Positions 37,763 through 50,060 of a stretch of 64,000 nt of DNA are shown piece after piece; the first letter of the stretch is position 1; every line of letters begins with the position of its first letter. Both the position numbers and the translations under genes were made by a program. Under the pieces are notes generated by a model. That model was not told the origin of the DNA. It made no database searches and saw only the letters and a list, made by a program, of their open reading frames with translations. Source of the stretch: Episyrphus balteatus (Eukaryota > Arthropoda > Insecta > Diptera > Syrphidae); assembly GCF_945859705.1 (NCBI RefSeq), contig NC_079137.1, positions 34,407,554-34,471,553 of the forward strand. Direction: 5' to 3'.

Positions 37763-39899
37763 AATTAAAATACTTTATCTGTCTGTACGTGACTTAACTT
37801 TATTAATTTCTTAAGGCCACCCTGATGAATTTAAAAAAAAAATTGTTTAATAAACTGTGAACTGTTACGAACAATGAAACTCTCAAAATAAACTAAGTTA
37901 CAGGCATTGTTCGACAGGAAGCTACTTGGAACTTTCTTTTGACATTATCTCGAGACTACTTTTTTTACCTACATCATCTACAATGTATCGTAGGATTTTT
38001 CATTCCGCCAAGTCGGCCAGATGAATTCACGGAATGAAATATCAAAGTTTTTACGTTATTTAGATCACTGGTAAGTATGTAAAAAAGGATGAAACCAACT
38101 TTTATAGCCCGATTCATGCCGTTTTGGTACAAAAACTCTTGACAATGGAATTAATTTGGTATCGTATAAAACTTTGAAAAGAAGCATTTCTATAGATTGG
38201 GAAAAATATTTAAAGTAGGTAAGTATGAAGGTAGACAAGAACTTTTTCATAAAATTGTCAAGTTTTAAAGATTCATGAGGAAGATCATCGACAGACAAAC
38301 CCTCTAATGCTCTCAAGGCTAAACTATAGAACTTTTTGACTAGGTTTGACTAGGCGTTAATTAGAAAATCTATTACATCGGATCTTTTGACGATGGTCAT
38401 TTTCTATGCTATTTTGCTATATACCGCGCCCAACCATAGTAAAAACTTTATTAACTATACCACACCGCTTGAGCCTCATTTGAGTAACTTTCGCTGACCT
38501 CTGTCAGTTCTCTTAAAAAAAAAAGTATTAAAATTAGGCAGCCAATAGGCATTTGCAATGGTTCTATGTAATTTACTTGCTCTTTACTTGGTTTCGTGTC
38601 AAAAAAAAAAGATTGTAGAAGTCCAAAAAGTGATTTTCGTCATAACGTCCGTCATAACGGTCTGTACGTGCGTCTGCGTTCACTTCCAACTGAACATAAA
38701 TCTAAGTAGACGTAATTTCAAAGGTTGTTTTTTTTTCACCAAAAAAATTGTACCTCCCATAAAAAATTTCTGAGTAATTGCAATTTTCTAGAAAACGGCT
38801 TTAACGATTTTAATAAATTTTTTTTATGTATTTATATTGAGCTAAGCTATTCTAATTAAACTGTGTTTTAAGTTTTTGTCAAAAAAATCGGATAGTGGAA
38901 ATAGGTACTTATCAATTTATTTTTCAAACAATGTACGAAATAATTTGTTCAACTTTAAAACATAATATTCCAATTAAAATATCAAATAACAATACATTTT
39001 TTTAACTTTTACCTTCACTCCTGCAAATACCTTCACATTTATCAAAAATGCTTCCCCCTACTTGGAATGTTTTACAATATTCGTATTAATTAATCAAAAA
39101 CAAAATACTCATCTACTTCCATTTATTTAATGCAACTACCCAGATCGTAATAGCTGACTATTTTACATCTTTATGACCTCAATAAACCCTGAACTCTGTA
39201 AACTTACACCACTTCTTGACTCAGTTCTTTTTGTATATTAACTTTTTTTCATAACTTCATCATTATTCCTATCTACCTACAAAAAAAAACCCAACCCCTC
39301 CAAAATAATTTCAAACACAAAAAGAAAAAAAAAATACCTAAAGTCAAAAAGCATTATTTGAGCAAAGCTCTTAAGTTCATAAATTACTTAATTAAAACCT
39401 TTAATGATGTACTTGTTGTACAATTAAATATTTTATTACATCATTAAGCATCATTGTTCTGAATATTGGATTATTTCAAACTTAACCGGATAGCTAAGCT
39501 CCTATCTTTAACCATTAAGGACACTATACTACTCTGCTACTCTACTACTCTTCCATTCATGCCTTCAAGTGACTATTAAAATTAAGACGAGTAACTCCAA
39601 ATAGAGAGAAGCAATTCCGTGGCTATGTCATTTTATCTGCTTCATTAGTTTTGTCAGAGTTCTTCGGAATGAATTTCAAAACAAAAAAAATAAAAATATA
39701 AAAAAATATAATATAAAATGGTCATAAAGGATAAAGCAAAACGACGACACTTAATGGCAAATTCAATTAACACAACGTAGACGTAGAGAAATGCGAAATT
39801 CATAATTTTTTTTTATTTAATTCAATGAACACCACAAAAACCAAAATTTAAAAATACAAAAAGGAATGTATACAACGAAGAAATGCAGCCGCAATGAAA

Positions 39900-42071
39900 A
39901 GTGGAATGGATTTAACAAACAACGCAGCGATGAAAGGAGAGAGAAAATAATAAATAATTTAAAATGTTTGATGTGTTTCACTTTTTAGTTTTGTATAATG
40001 TTTTTATATATTTTATTTATTTATATAATAATTTGTTTTTTTGTGTTTTAAGATGAAAAAATAATAAATTAAATTAAATTATACTTTCATACTATATTAT
40101 TAATAAAATTAAATAAAAAAATAATAAAAAATAAGCGAATGATTTTGCGCCTACCTTTTTTTTTACTCTTGCAGATCCACGATTTAATCGTTTGTTTTTA
40201 ACACTTCTTAAGTACTATGAATTAATTTAGTTATACAATTTTTTGTGTTTTTTTTTTTTTTTTTTTTTTTTGATTTTTCAAAAAAACATTATTAATCTCT
40301 TATGTACGATATATATTTTGTTGTTTTACTTTCTGTCTGACAGAAATTTATTTGTTTGGAATATTGATTGCAAATTTAAGTATGTATATATATTTTTTTT
40401 TTATTTAAAACTAAAATTACTAATTTACGTTATTTTTTTTTCTAATTATTTTTTTTTTTTGTTTTGCAATTTATAGAGTTTTTATATACAAAAAAAAATT
40501 GAATTTGTAATCACAACAATAAATATACAAGGTAAAATATTTTTAAAATTTAAAAAATATTTTGTTATTTTTTTGTTCGTTTTGATAAATTCTTCAAATT
40601 TATTTTTTTTTTCTTACTCAAACTACACAACACACAAAAGCAAAAATAAACTATGCAAATACTACACACAAAAAGTTGCAAAATTTCATATAATGTACAA
40701 AGATGCAAAAAAATAAACTTTTAATGTATTAAATAATTAAAAAAATAAAACTAATAAAGTAAAATTAAATAAAATTCTGGTTAAAAAAAAAAACATTAAA
40801 TTATTTTTAAGAAATTTTGAAAAAAAAAAAACAGGAAGAATCTCAAAGAATTAATTAAAGCGGTGGCAATGAGCCGCGTACATGAAGAATCACTTCATTT
40901 TTCAATTAAAATTAATCACGACAGATAAATTAAATAAATTTAATAATTAAAATGAATTAAATAAAAAAAATATATATTTTTTGATTTTGAAATATAAAAT
41001 TTGCATCTTTGTACATAAATGTTTACAACTTTTAAAAATATTTTCAAAATAAACAACAAATTAAGCCAAACAAAATTAACTTAGATTTTTAAGCTTTTGG
41101 TCACGCCCATCTGATTAAAAATTGCAATTAAAAACTTACCGCATCTATATGATTTTAATTTTTTTTTTTTTTGTTAACTTTTTGTTCTGGTGATTTTAAT
41201 CCTAAATTCTAAATCCTATAATCTGATAGTCCTCGTTTCTTTGCGAATTATTATTGCACATTTGAATGCAACTGCCATAGTATCAAGACATTGATTTATT
41301 TATTTATATATTTAAGTCCATTTTTTTTTGAGATATATAACTGTTTCTTTGTTGTTTAAAATATTAAAAAAATATAATATATCTATATTTAAATATTTAA
41401 TTATGGCACTGTTTTGTCTCTTTTTAAAATGTTCAGAATTCACTTCACAAGTTACAACCGAACTTTTATTTAGTGTTTATTCTTTCAGTGTATGTGTATC
41501 TTTGAATATTAACATTTACTATATTTCGTATCTCTGAGATTATGGCATTGCTTCTTTATGGCACGGATATCTAATTTGTTTTTTTTTTCTTCTAATAATG
41601 ACTAGTTTCATATAAGTATTTTATTATTACTTGCAAATTTTCTTTTTTTTTTTTCTTTTCTTTATAATATAAATTACAAAAAAAATATAAATGTTTATAT
41701 TTTTTTAAGAAAGGTTAGATAGAAAAAGAAAGATGAATTTAACTAAAACAAAAAATAATAATTATAAACTAATATTCGAAAGATAGAAAATTTCATCATT
41801 TGTGAGAATCTAGTATTTTTATGAGGCTCCTCTTAGCGAGATCATTGATCGTTTTTGTTTTTTCATTTGTATTTGATCGCTTTGAACTTTTTGAAAATAA
41901 GCGCCATCTTTCGATGACAGATGCAAACTGTCAAAAAATAATTGACATTTCATACTAGAATCACGAGTGTTATATGATAATAATTATGTCATTTTATTGC
42001 CTAATTTGTTTTATTTATTTTAATTAAATAAAAGAAAAACTACTACCTACTAACAATCTACTACAAAGAAT
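39900..42071 (-). other. bs: bs 3' UTR and proximal downstream region (end not determined)
   Basis: This DNA lies directly after the TAG stop on the minus strand and is extremely AT-rich. Two overlapping AATAAA signals (TTTATT on the plus strand, 42010-42015 and 42014-42019) sit only about 55-60 nt after the stop. Many more occur between 40000 and 41700, for example in the TTTATT runs near 41290 and 40020. No sequence feature tells the used site from chance ones in such AT-rich DNA. A long 3' UTR of up to about 2 kb is plausible. No other gene is visible here. Confidence 0.4.
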
Positions 42072-42560
42072 CTATCGTTGCGCATGCGCATGTGTCATAT
42101 GGGAATGAGTAGAATGCGGCACATGTGGCACATGCGAATGATGCGAATGTCCACCATGTGGCGGATAACCTTGCGCATGCGATAGCGGCGATGGCTGACC
42201 ACCGGATGAATATGGCGATTGCATTATACTCTGTTCCAGACCATAATGGCTGGGTGCTTGAGGATGTCCCAGATGGGCGTGACCATGATGACCATAAATT
42301 AATTGTCTTACTTTTGAATCCTCGTCGGCTATATTGTAACTAAGTTCGGTTTCCTCGAATCCTGTAGCTGACATACGTTGATCACCGCCACCAACACTTG
42401 GCGGATCGGGTGAATTTAAGCAGGTCTGGATCAGTTGTTTGCCAGCTTCTGATGTAATCATCGGTTGCAGTTTGCGTGTTGCAAATGTGTAAACGTGACC
42501 TGTTTCCGATGCAACTAGCAGCATTACTTGTGTACCAGTTAGGGTAGATAATTCATACGC
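42072..42560 (-). CDS. bs: Serum response factor (blistered), terminal coding exon
   Basis: This exon encodes 162 residues and a TAG stop (42072-42074). Residues 1-34 (AYELSTLTGTQVMLLVASET, then GHVYTFATRKLQPM) are the second half of the SRF MADS domain, the beta-sheet that dimerises. Residues 35-54 (ITSEAGKQLIQTCLNSPDPP) are the SRF-type SAM extension that contacts cofactors. The stretch GGDQRMSATGFEETELSYNI followed by ADEDSKVRQL is what I recall from fly SRF. The tail is rich in Gly, Pro, Ser and His (about 18 His in the last 73 residues) and ends in AHAQR. SRF is a nuclear dimer binding CArG boxes; in flies it acts in wing intervein and terminal tracheal cells. The start is a splice acceptor (CAG before GCG), not a start codon. 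The N-terminal MADS half, whose exon should end in Lys-Lys codons, is not in this window. The tail seems shorter than that of D. melanogaster, which I recall at about 449 residues overall, so this could be one isoform. Confidence 0.95.
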   Translation of the reverse strand, partial: AYELSTLTGTQVMLLVASETGHVYTFATRKLQPMITSEAGKQLIQTCLNSPDPPSVGGGDQRMSATGFEETELSYNIADEDSKVRQLIYGHHGHAHLGHPQAPSHYGLEQSIMQSPYSSGGQPSPLSHAQGYPPHGGHSHHSHVPHVPHSTHSHMTHAHAQR

Positions 42561-42600
42561 CTGCAAATAAATAAAAAAAAGGAAGACATAATTAAAATAA
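42561..42600 (-). promoter_or_regulatory. bs: 3' splice site of the last bs intron
   Basis: Read on the minus strand, this is a pyrimidine-rich run (several T with CTTCC) followed by TTATTTGCAG, directly abutting the first MADS codon of the exon. A TTAAT word about 30 nt upstream could serve as the branch point. The position agrees with protein homology: the SRF family has Lys-Lys immediately before Ala-Tyr-Glu-Leu, so the preceding exon should end with two Lys codons and the intron is probably phase 0. The partner donor is not in the window. Confidence 0.9.
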
Positions 42601-44694
42601 TGTTATATAGGGATTAAAATTGATTAATTAATTTTTGGTTGATTAAAGATTCATAATGCAAACAAAAAAAAACAGAAATCTAATCGATTAATAGCTTTGG
42701 ATAGGTAACTTCTGCCTCGTGTATCTAAGCCAAATTATGGGTAATTTATCGTTTTTGTTGTCGTTGTTAGTATTTTGTTGGTGTATATGTTTATGTTGGC
42801 TATGTAAACAGAAAAATCAATTTACTAGATAAGCTTTGCCGAATTGAAAATTGAAACACCCACCTAGTTTTTGGTTAAAGTTGATGTTGCACAGTAAATA
42901 AACGACATTCACACAGGATATAGAGTATATTTCGCCCTCAAAGAGCCAAACCATTCCCGTTGCGATAAGAACATATCTCTCAATTCGTTCAATTAGGAAT
43001 GCGATTCAATCAATTTGTAAAGTGTTTGCCCTATTCCTTGAAGGGAAGGGAGTGGATCCGAAATACGCGAATATTTGATGGGAAATTTTCTTTCTAACGG
43101 AGAAGCCTGTTGAATGGCATTTTTTTAGGGGAAGAATCAAAATCCTGTTGCTTGTGCTCTTCAGTGTGAGAATTTATTTAAGAGGTTTTTTTTAACGAAA
43201 AATAATCATTAGGTTTTGAAGAACAAATATGTATACAAGAAGTTGTTTAAAAAGGTGGCTTAAGCAAAAATGTGGAATATTTGTGTAGTTGAGTGCTTGT
43301 AGGTGTTATAAAACTATAACCACGTCTGAATAAGTCTACACCTTAATACGAAGGATATTTTTGATGTATATTTGTTTAAGTATTTTCTTAAAAATATTCT
43401 TCTTCTTCTTGAATACAAGACAGAGCTTTAGTACAAAAAAAAACATTGGTGGTAAAGTTGACATTTATCTAGTGGTACTTTCGTCGCCTGAGTGCAATTT
43501 CCCGTGAACATGGAATCTATAAGTACAAGTAGGTACATACAAAGTTTTCTTAATAAGACGAAAGTTTATTTATTTGTTTTTTTTTTTTTAACACTTTTCT
43601 GGGTTACGAGGTATGTACCTATTAGAAATTTAAAAAAAAATAAATTGGGGCATTAACTAATATTAACAAAATATATAATGATGTTTAATTCCCACAACTT
43701 TCTCATCATCCCGGCAGCTGGCTAACCTCTAACAATTGATAATTTTGTTTTAATATTTATTCATACAAATGACACAAGAAAGTTTTTCTTGATAAGTCAC
43801 AGCTGTTTATAGTTTAGGTCATTTAGGATCTTTATATTTTGTTTTGGCATTCAAGGAAAATACAAGAAATTTGATTGATTGGAAATAATTACTAAACAAA
43901 AAACGAATAAAAGTTATGAGATGAAAAAATACTTATTTGTTGAAACATGTGACGAAATTTTACGAAGAAACAGCGAAATTGGACAAATTTAACAAAAAAA
44001 ACTATTTTGATCCGTATAATGACCTCCAAAACTTCTTTGCTCAAATTACTCCTGAAAAAATAGAATAACATTACTGCAAGTTTATCATGTCTCTCAAGAG
44101 TAGCCAAAATGAGCAGAACATGAGTTGTGGTATTGCATCTTTAAGTGCTAATTAAATGCTAGTTAATTATTCCAAAATTAAATTAATCCTTTTGAAAAAA
44201 TCAATTTTCTGATGACTTGATTTAAAATTAGCAGGAATCGTCTTAAACTATTATTTAGTATTTAGGTGTTAATTAAGTTTTCTACGAATTCAGAAAAAAA
44301 ATATCTAAAGACAAATGTTTTTTTATGAAGCAAGTACCTATACCTAAATGAAATCGTTGAAACAAAAGAGCTGAGCAGCAAACTTTATTTATTTTCATTT
44401 AAGTTTAAATTCTTTTTATTTTTCGCTTTCAATTTTTTTTTCATTTGGTAGTAGGTAGTTTAGAACAGTTTTATGAAAACATATTTCTATTTCAAATGAG
44501 AAAAACTTTAACCCTTTACTTTGCTGTTAGGTACAGCAGCTGTTTCGGCACACAGTACCTTTATCAGACTTAAGTATTCAAACTTACAAAAGCTTACTCA
44601 AACTTATCAGACTGGCAATATATTAAGAGAACAATGATATTTTGTATGAAAGTCGCTATAAAAAAATTGTTCGAATATTTCCCAAAAAAAGTTT

Positions 44695-44775
44695 GCTCTA
44701 AAATTTTTTTGAAGGGTGGACAAACCAAAATTTTGGGTGGACAAATGAATAAGACTCGAAACGATTGCAACTGAA
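44695..44775. repeat. Fragment of the GGTGGAAAAACG family
   Basis: TTTTTTTGAAGGGTGGACAA, ACCAAAATTTTGGGTGGACA and AACGATTGCAACTGAA resemble the unit at 62525-62590 (TTTTTTGAAGGGTGGACATT, GGACAAATGAAAAC). Short and diverged. Confidence 0.4.
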
Positions 44776-46389
44776 CACCAAAAAAGTTTACTTCTTGACC
44801 AATATTTTACTTCATGGTATCAAATGTTACCTTCGCTGGTTCTGGGAGTTTATAAGTAGATTTTCAAAAGAGTTTCTGTTTCTTAGATCCTTTAAAACAC
44901 CTTTGTTGGGCGTTGATTTGTGTGGATTCTCTGTCGCAAAAGTAATGCGGCTTAAAAATGTTCTTCATTTCTGATACTTACTCAAACTACGTCATTGCAG
45001 TTATTAAAACTAAAGAATATCAAAGAATTGACAGAGAATAAAATGACAGTATTTACATTTGTGTCAATAAAATCAGTCAAACACAGTATAATTTATTTCA
45101 CAAATAACCACAATATATATTTCCTTAAGAAAAAATCATAAACCATCTGTTACCAAGCAAAAATACAAAAAAGAAGAAAAAAAACACCCATAACCTAGTC
45201 TACATTACCCCACAATGAAAAATCAATTCTCACCGCAAGAAGAAGTCTAAATTGTCTGTCCTATGCCACATATATTTCATCCTCACCGATTTGCTTACAA
45301 CTTCCAAAACACATTCTGCAATTTCCTATACTCGTATACCATCTTCGACATAACCGTCTTTTACCCTCCCCAAACATCCTGACACTGCATAGATTTTTTC
45401 CAATAAAATATCAACCATATGCAAATTTTGACAAGTTTTATTATATGCAATACTTCCAATACCAAATTGTCACCGAAACGCGCAATTTTCTTTGACAAAA
45501 AAAAAGAAAAAAAAAATAGACAAGAAAACCTAATGGGCAACCTCCTAAACCAGAGAGAGAGAGAGAACAGCCCGAGTGTGTAAATACATAAATCTGTTAG
45601 ATAAATTTTCTCCAATATCGTGATCGCTTTGTGCTTTCAATACTTTGCTTGTCTCCAAAAAAGGACTGGGGTTTCTCGATACAAAAAAAAAAAAAACCAA
45701 AAAACGTTCATCTATCTACACAAACATTATGTACCTACACATTCAATGTATATATTTTTTTTGCTGTGAAAAAGCAAAGTGCACATTTTGGCAAAGAAGA
45801 CACTCCAACTGCTACTACCACAAATCGTGGCAAATACAAAAAGTATAATAATTTAAAGGAAAAAAAATAATAAAAAACAAATAAAACATCCTTGCTTCTT
45901 CTCTAGGATGAATGGAAATTTCAAATTCAAAAAAAGAATGAAACACCAGAAATATGTAAAGATTCGATCTGAGGATTTGCCCACTTAAGTCTATGTAGCA
46001 TTCTTTATTTTTCAAATTTTCTCTTCTTTCCGACTGTATATGTTGGTTTTGTATAAGAGGGTGTGGTGTTCGGTGTTTTTTGTGAAGTGAACATCCAATA
46101 ACTTGATACTGATGGTATAGGTTAGGTACTCCGCGTGGACATGAGAAATTTTTATTCCACGCCGAAGTAATCCATTTCAATTGGTAATATGGAATGGACT
46201 CTCCTCCTATATTGTATGAGAATGAGGGTGATATGGCATACTGTTTGGTATACTGTTGGATTAGAGATCCATTTAGACATGGATTTGGGCAAATAAATTA
46301 AATAATTCCATTCGAAATTAAATAAAACTGCGAAATGACGTTTAGCCTCGAATATAGAGAACATATTTCATTCACTTGGGTCTATTGAC

Positions 46390-46450
46390 AGTGAGCGACA
46401 CAAAAATTGAGACACTATCGATTTTATTATGAAAAATTCTCAAAAACATG
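46390..46450 (+). repeat. Possible Tc1/mariner-like terminal fragment
   Basis: CAGTGAGCGACACAAAAATT, then GAGACAC, has the CAGTG start and AC-rich body of Tc1-family inverted repeats. I did not find the matching opposite end, and the flanking TA expected for this family is not intact on the left (GA). It may be a solo end or chance. Confidence 0.25.
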
Positions 46451-46699
46451 GTTTGTGTTTTTAATGTTTTTGAAAGTGGGACAGCAGAGTTGGAAGTTCC
46501 ATTGTAGTGAGTTGTTTGCACAAAACAAAATAATATCAAACTTTAATATTTTAATTGTAGACTTAGGGGTTTTTATTCCTGAAAGTTGTTGAAGAACCTT
46601 TTTATGATCAAATTACTCGGCATAAAATGCAAAAAAATAAAAAATTAAAATTGTCCTCTTTAATAAAGGTTACATGGTGAAGATTTACTTATGAAAAGA

Positions 46700-47085
46700 A
46701 CTGTATACTGAGTACAGAGTTGTACTGAGTACATGTACTTATCAACTAAGCAGACAGTTTATGTAATCTGTATAGACGTTTATTTACTGTATGAAAACTT
46801 GGCTGCACTGATAACAAATTTTTATGTACTCAGTACATAAATAAATATACTCATAACAGAGGTTAATGTACTGATTTTAGACTTTAATGAGTGCAGATAC
46901 TAAGTACTTAATACATACTTTTATGTTTTGAGTACATCGTTTTATCTGATGAGTATAGATATAGATATTATGTAATAAGTACAGATATGAATGTACTAAT
47001 CACATCCGCAAGCTTTTGTGTACCTACTCATTAACTTTTGTTTATTATTTATTCGTACTTAGTACTGTATAAGTAATATAGTGAG
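46700..47085. repeat. Cluster of palindromic TACTNAGTA motifs
   Basis: GTACTGAGTACATGTACT, GTACTCAGTACATAA, ACTAAGTACTTAATACA, GAGTACATCG, AATAAGTACAG and GTACTTAGTACTG recur at irregular spacing over about 380 bp. Most are near-palindromes centred on AGTACT or CAGTAC. The even use of both orientations suggests an old inverted-repeat element whose termini were built from this unit, but no outer duplication is visible. Confidence 0.5.
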
Positions 47086-48549
47086 GCACTAAAAACCATC
47101 TCCATTCGTATGTGATCTGTAACCACATAAGTCCAATAAAATGTATTTAGTGGTTAGCATAGTTTCACAAATGAAACAATACAGTACATAAATTTCTAAT
47201 ATAAATATTTTTTTTTGTATGCTTGGATGGTAGATTTTGTAAAAAAATTTAAATTTAATTTTTACACGTAAATTTAACAAATATAAAATTACGCAATTCT
47301 ATCGGTACAAATTATACATTGCATTTAGGTAATCAGCTTATTGCTTTTTCGCTTAGTGTACCTTTGTACTGTACCTTCGTGCATTTTGATGTGCATTAAA
47401 TTATGTAAGTCATGTTTTGAGGTTTTATTACAAAATATACCAAATTTTGTCATCACAAAAAACTTCACGCGAAAATTTTATTTTATGTACTCAATGAATT
47501 TCTGAAGCAAGAGTATCTACTGTGTGAAAGAAGAACAGTTTAAAATATGATTTATATCCGTTGTTAATTAAAACATTTCAAAAATGTTTCATCATCGTTA
47601 ATATTAACAAAATATTAAAAATTTGGAAAACAAATCATTACTAGCACATTTTGAAAATTGATCTCGAGAAAGCCTTTTTTCCCAGTTTTTCCAAACAGGT
47701 ACTGCATAATTTTTCTAGGTACCTATATACCACCTAAAAAAAAGTTCCCAAAAAAGGAATGGTTCCATTTAATTTAGTAAGAAATTTAGCAAAAAATAGA
47801 AAAATAATATAAAATTAGATTTCAAAACTAGAAAAATATATTTTTAAAGTTAAAAATTGTTTTAACCTCAAAAAAAAAAACATTTAATTTCATGAATTCT
47901 TTTATAAAATTTATTTTTTAGACAAAAAAATTAAGACGTTAGAGCCGTTTTTTAACTAGGTAAATAGTTTCTCTATTACCTAATTAAAATTAAAATTAAA
48001 ATTAAATTAAAAAAAAACATACTTTCCAATTAAAAAAAATTAATGGTCTCATCAAAAAAAAAAAAATAAAAAAAAAATTAAATTTGTTTTAATCTTAAGT
48101 TCACTTTAACAAAAAATTTTCGTTGAAATCGATTAAGTTGTTTGCAAGTAAGTTAGAAATCAAGGAAACGGTTCAGGTACCTTTCGCAAAACAACACATA
48201 CGCTCAAAACACCGAAACAAGATGGTGGCCCTTCCCAAGCACCGATATAAAAATTATTTATTTCAAAGTGTTACATATTTTGTATCCCTGACTGTTTGAA
48301 TTTATTGAACTGCTGCTATTATATCATTCCATGACAAACTTTGTTTCCTTAAATACAAAATTGAATTCCAAAATAACAAAAAAAAAAAAAAAAATATTGA
48401 AACACTTCAAATTTAATTGGCTTTATTGAGTTGAAATATATCGAATAAAAAACAATCACGAAAAATCGATTAATTAAGCTCGTTAATGGACACTTCTGTC
48501 TCTATTATATACCATTCTAACAAATATTATATTTCTATTTGAAAACAGA

Positions 48550-49500
48550 AAAAAAAAAATCTAGCTTGAGTCACCTACGCGGTAAAAAACCATACACACA
48601 CTACACAAAAAAAAATTGCCCACAACTTGAACTCTCCCACTCACTTAACTTACTTACTTGCTTATTGCTGACAAAGCTGATGCCAAAAACAATATTGCTC
48701 ATTCAAGCAACACATTCAGCGCGGATAATATGAATTAGAAGCTGCTACCTTGATCTTTCAAAGATTAGAGGTGATGCTGACAGTTTAAAACCAATAAAGA
48801 AAACGCATTCGTGCGCTTTGCTGAAAAACCGACAGACATCGTATGGTTATGGCCATCAGCTACTGGAACAGAAGCCGCGAACTATGCTGACGAAAAAAAC
48901 ACTACCACTGCACTGGTCACCTACGTTTCACATCACATAAAATAATAAACAAACAAAAAGGAAAACGAGAGGCATGGAAAGCCTTGCATCCGCATCGGAT
49001 CGATCAAATCGCTGCGGGCACAAAAATTTGTTGCTAATACAAGGCTAAACAACTTCCATATAGTTGTACCACCAACACCACTATTACTATTGAGAGACCA
49101 CAACAGCCACTATAAAGGTAACTTCTTTGCATGTTAACTCTATGGGTCCTCGAGAAATTTATGAGAAAATCGAGACTCCAGCTCCCACTATTTGCACACA
49201 CTCTATGGTCCGAACCATACAACAAGATGCTGCAACGGATAAGAATCCTTTCTTGCTAGAAGCTGCAACTGCAGGCAGTAGTGAACTGCGCGGTATTAGT
49301 CAGTAATAGCCAGACCGTGTGCCGTAAATTAGATTAAATGTTAATAAAAGGCGGAAAATTACACAAGAAAGGAGCTGGCCGATAAGGATGCGGAACCAGC
49401 CGCATGTATAGCATAAAGCAATTGAATTTTTATAGCCTGTATTCATTATCCGCTAAAGATAAGAGCTCACTGATAGCACAGAGGATCTAAAAACCAAGAT
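48550..49500. other. Balanced-composition island 7 (bs intron)
   Basis: Unique-looking sequence of lower AT content inside the bs intron, with words such as GCATCCGCATCGGATCGATC (48986). No coding signature. Candidate intronic enhancer. Confidence 0.3.
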
Positions 49501-49917
49501 CCTGTGTGTTTGTTGAGACAGATTTATGCATAAAATCCTATCCCAGTAAGCATCTCAAGCTGGGAAAATTTCAAAACAAAATATGCTCATATATTGGGTA
49601 TATTCTTACAAAATTTTTATTTATAGAATGAGTAATACTCATCATTATTGTATAGGTATGTAAAAAATAAAACACAAAATTCGTTCATTAAAAGAAAAAA
49701 AAAAATAGGGTAAATTAATTTGAGTTCCGCAAATAGTATGCAATTAGATTTTTTTTATCACTGACTGATAAAAAATGGGATTACATGATTTCGTCTCTGT
49801 TTTGTATGTATACGATTAAGAGGTCTTATTTTCTTAACAACATGCAGCTAAGTCAAGAAAAAATTCTTTTTTGGAATTTTAAGGACTTTTGAATTTTTCA
49901 GTACAAAATTTGTTTTT

Positions 49918-50060
49918 TGAATATCGTAGGGTGGAAAAACGATGATTTTTAGTTTTGTATTCATTCATCACGGTAAACAAACGATTGCAGCTTGTATTTT
50001 TGAAAAACAACTTGGCGGATAAAATAAAATCTTTGACTTGAAGTTTTGAAGAGAGGATAG
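49918..50060. repeat. Dispersed unit of the GGTGGAAAAACG family
   Basis: TTGAATATCGTAGGGTGGAA, then AAACGATGATTTTTAG, and further on AACAAACGATTGCAGC and AAAAACAACTTGGC match, in order, blocks of the array at 62350-62460. It is in the same orientation, about 12 kb away, within the same intron. Confidence 0.5.

Larger units (their letters stand above)
34801..39899. other. AT-rich non-coding stretch
   Basis: It contains the dispersed repeat at 36013, the SINE-like tail at 37680 and an 11-bp inverted pair TTAATGATGTA/TACATCATTAA (39401, 39437). No gene recognised. Confidence 0.5.
42601..48549. other. AT-rich intronic stretch
   Basis: bs intron DNA with the palindromic cluster at 46700 and repeat fragments at 44695 and 46390. 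A (GA)n run sits at 45554-45566. No exon-like block found. Confidence 0.5.

Noticed and set aside
42125..42343. Frame antisense to the SRF exon
   Set aside because: A shadow of the real bs exon on the opposite strand.
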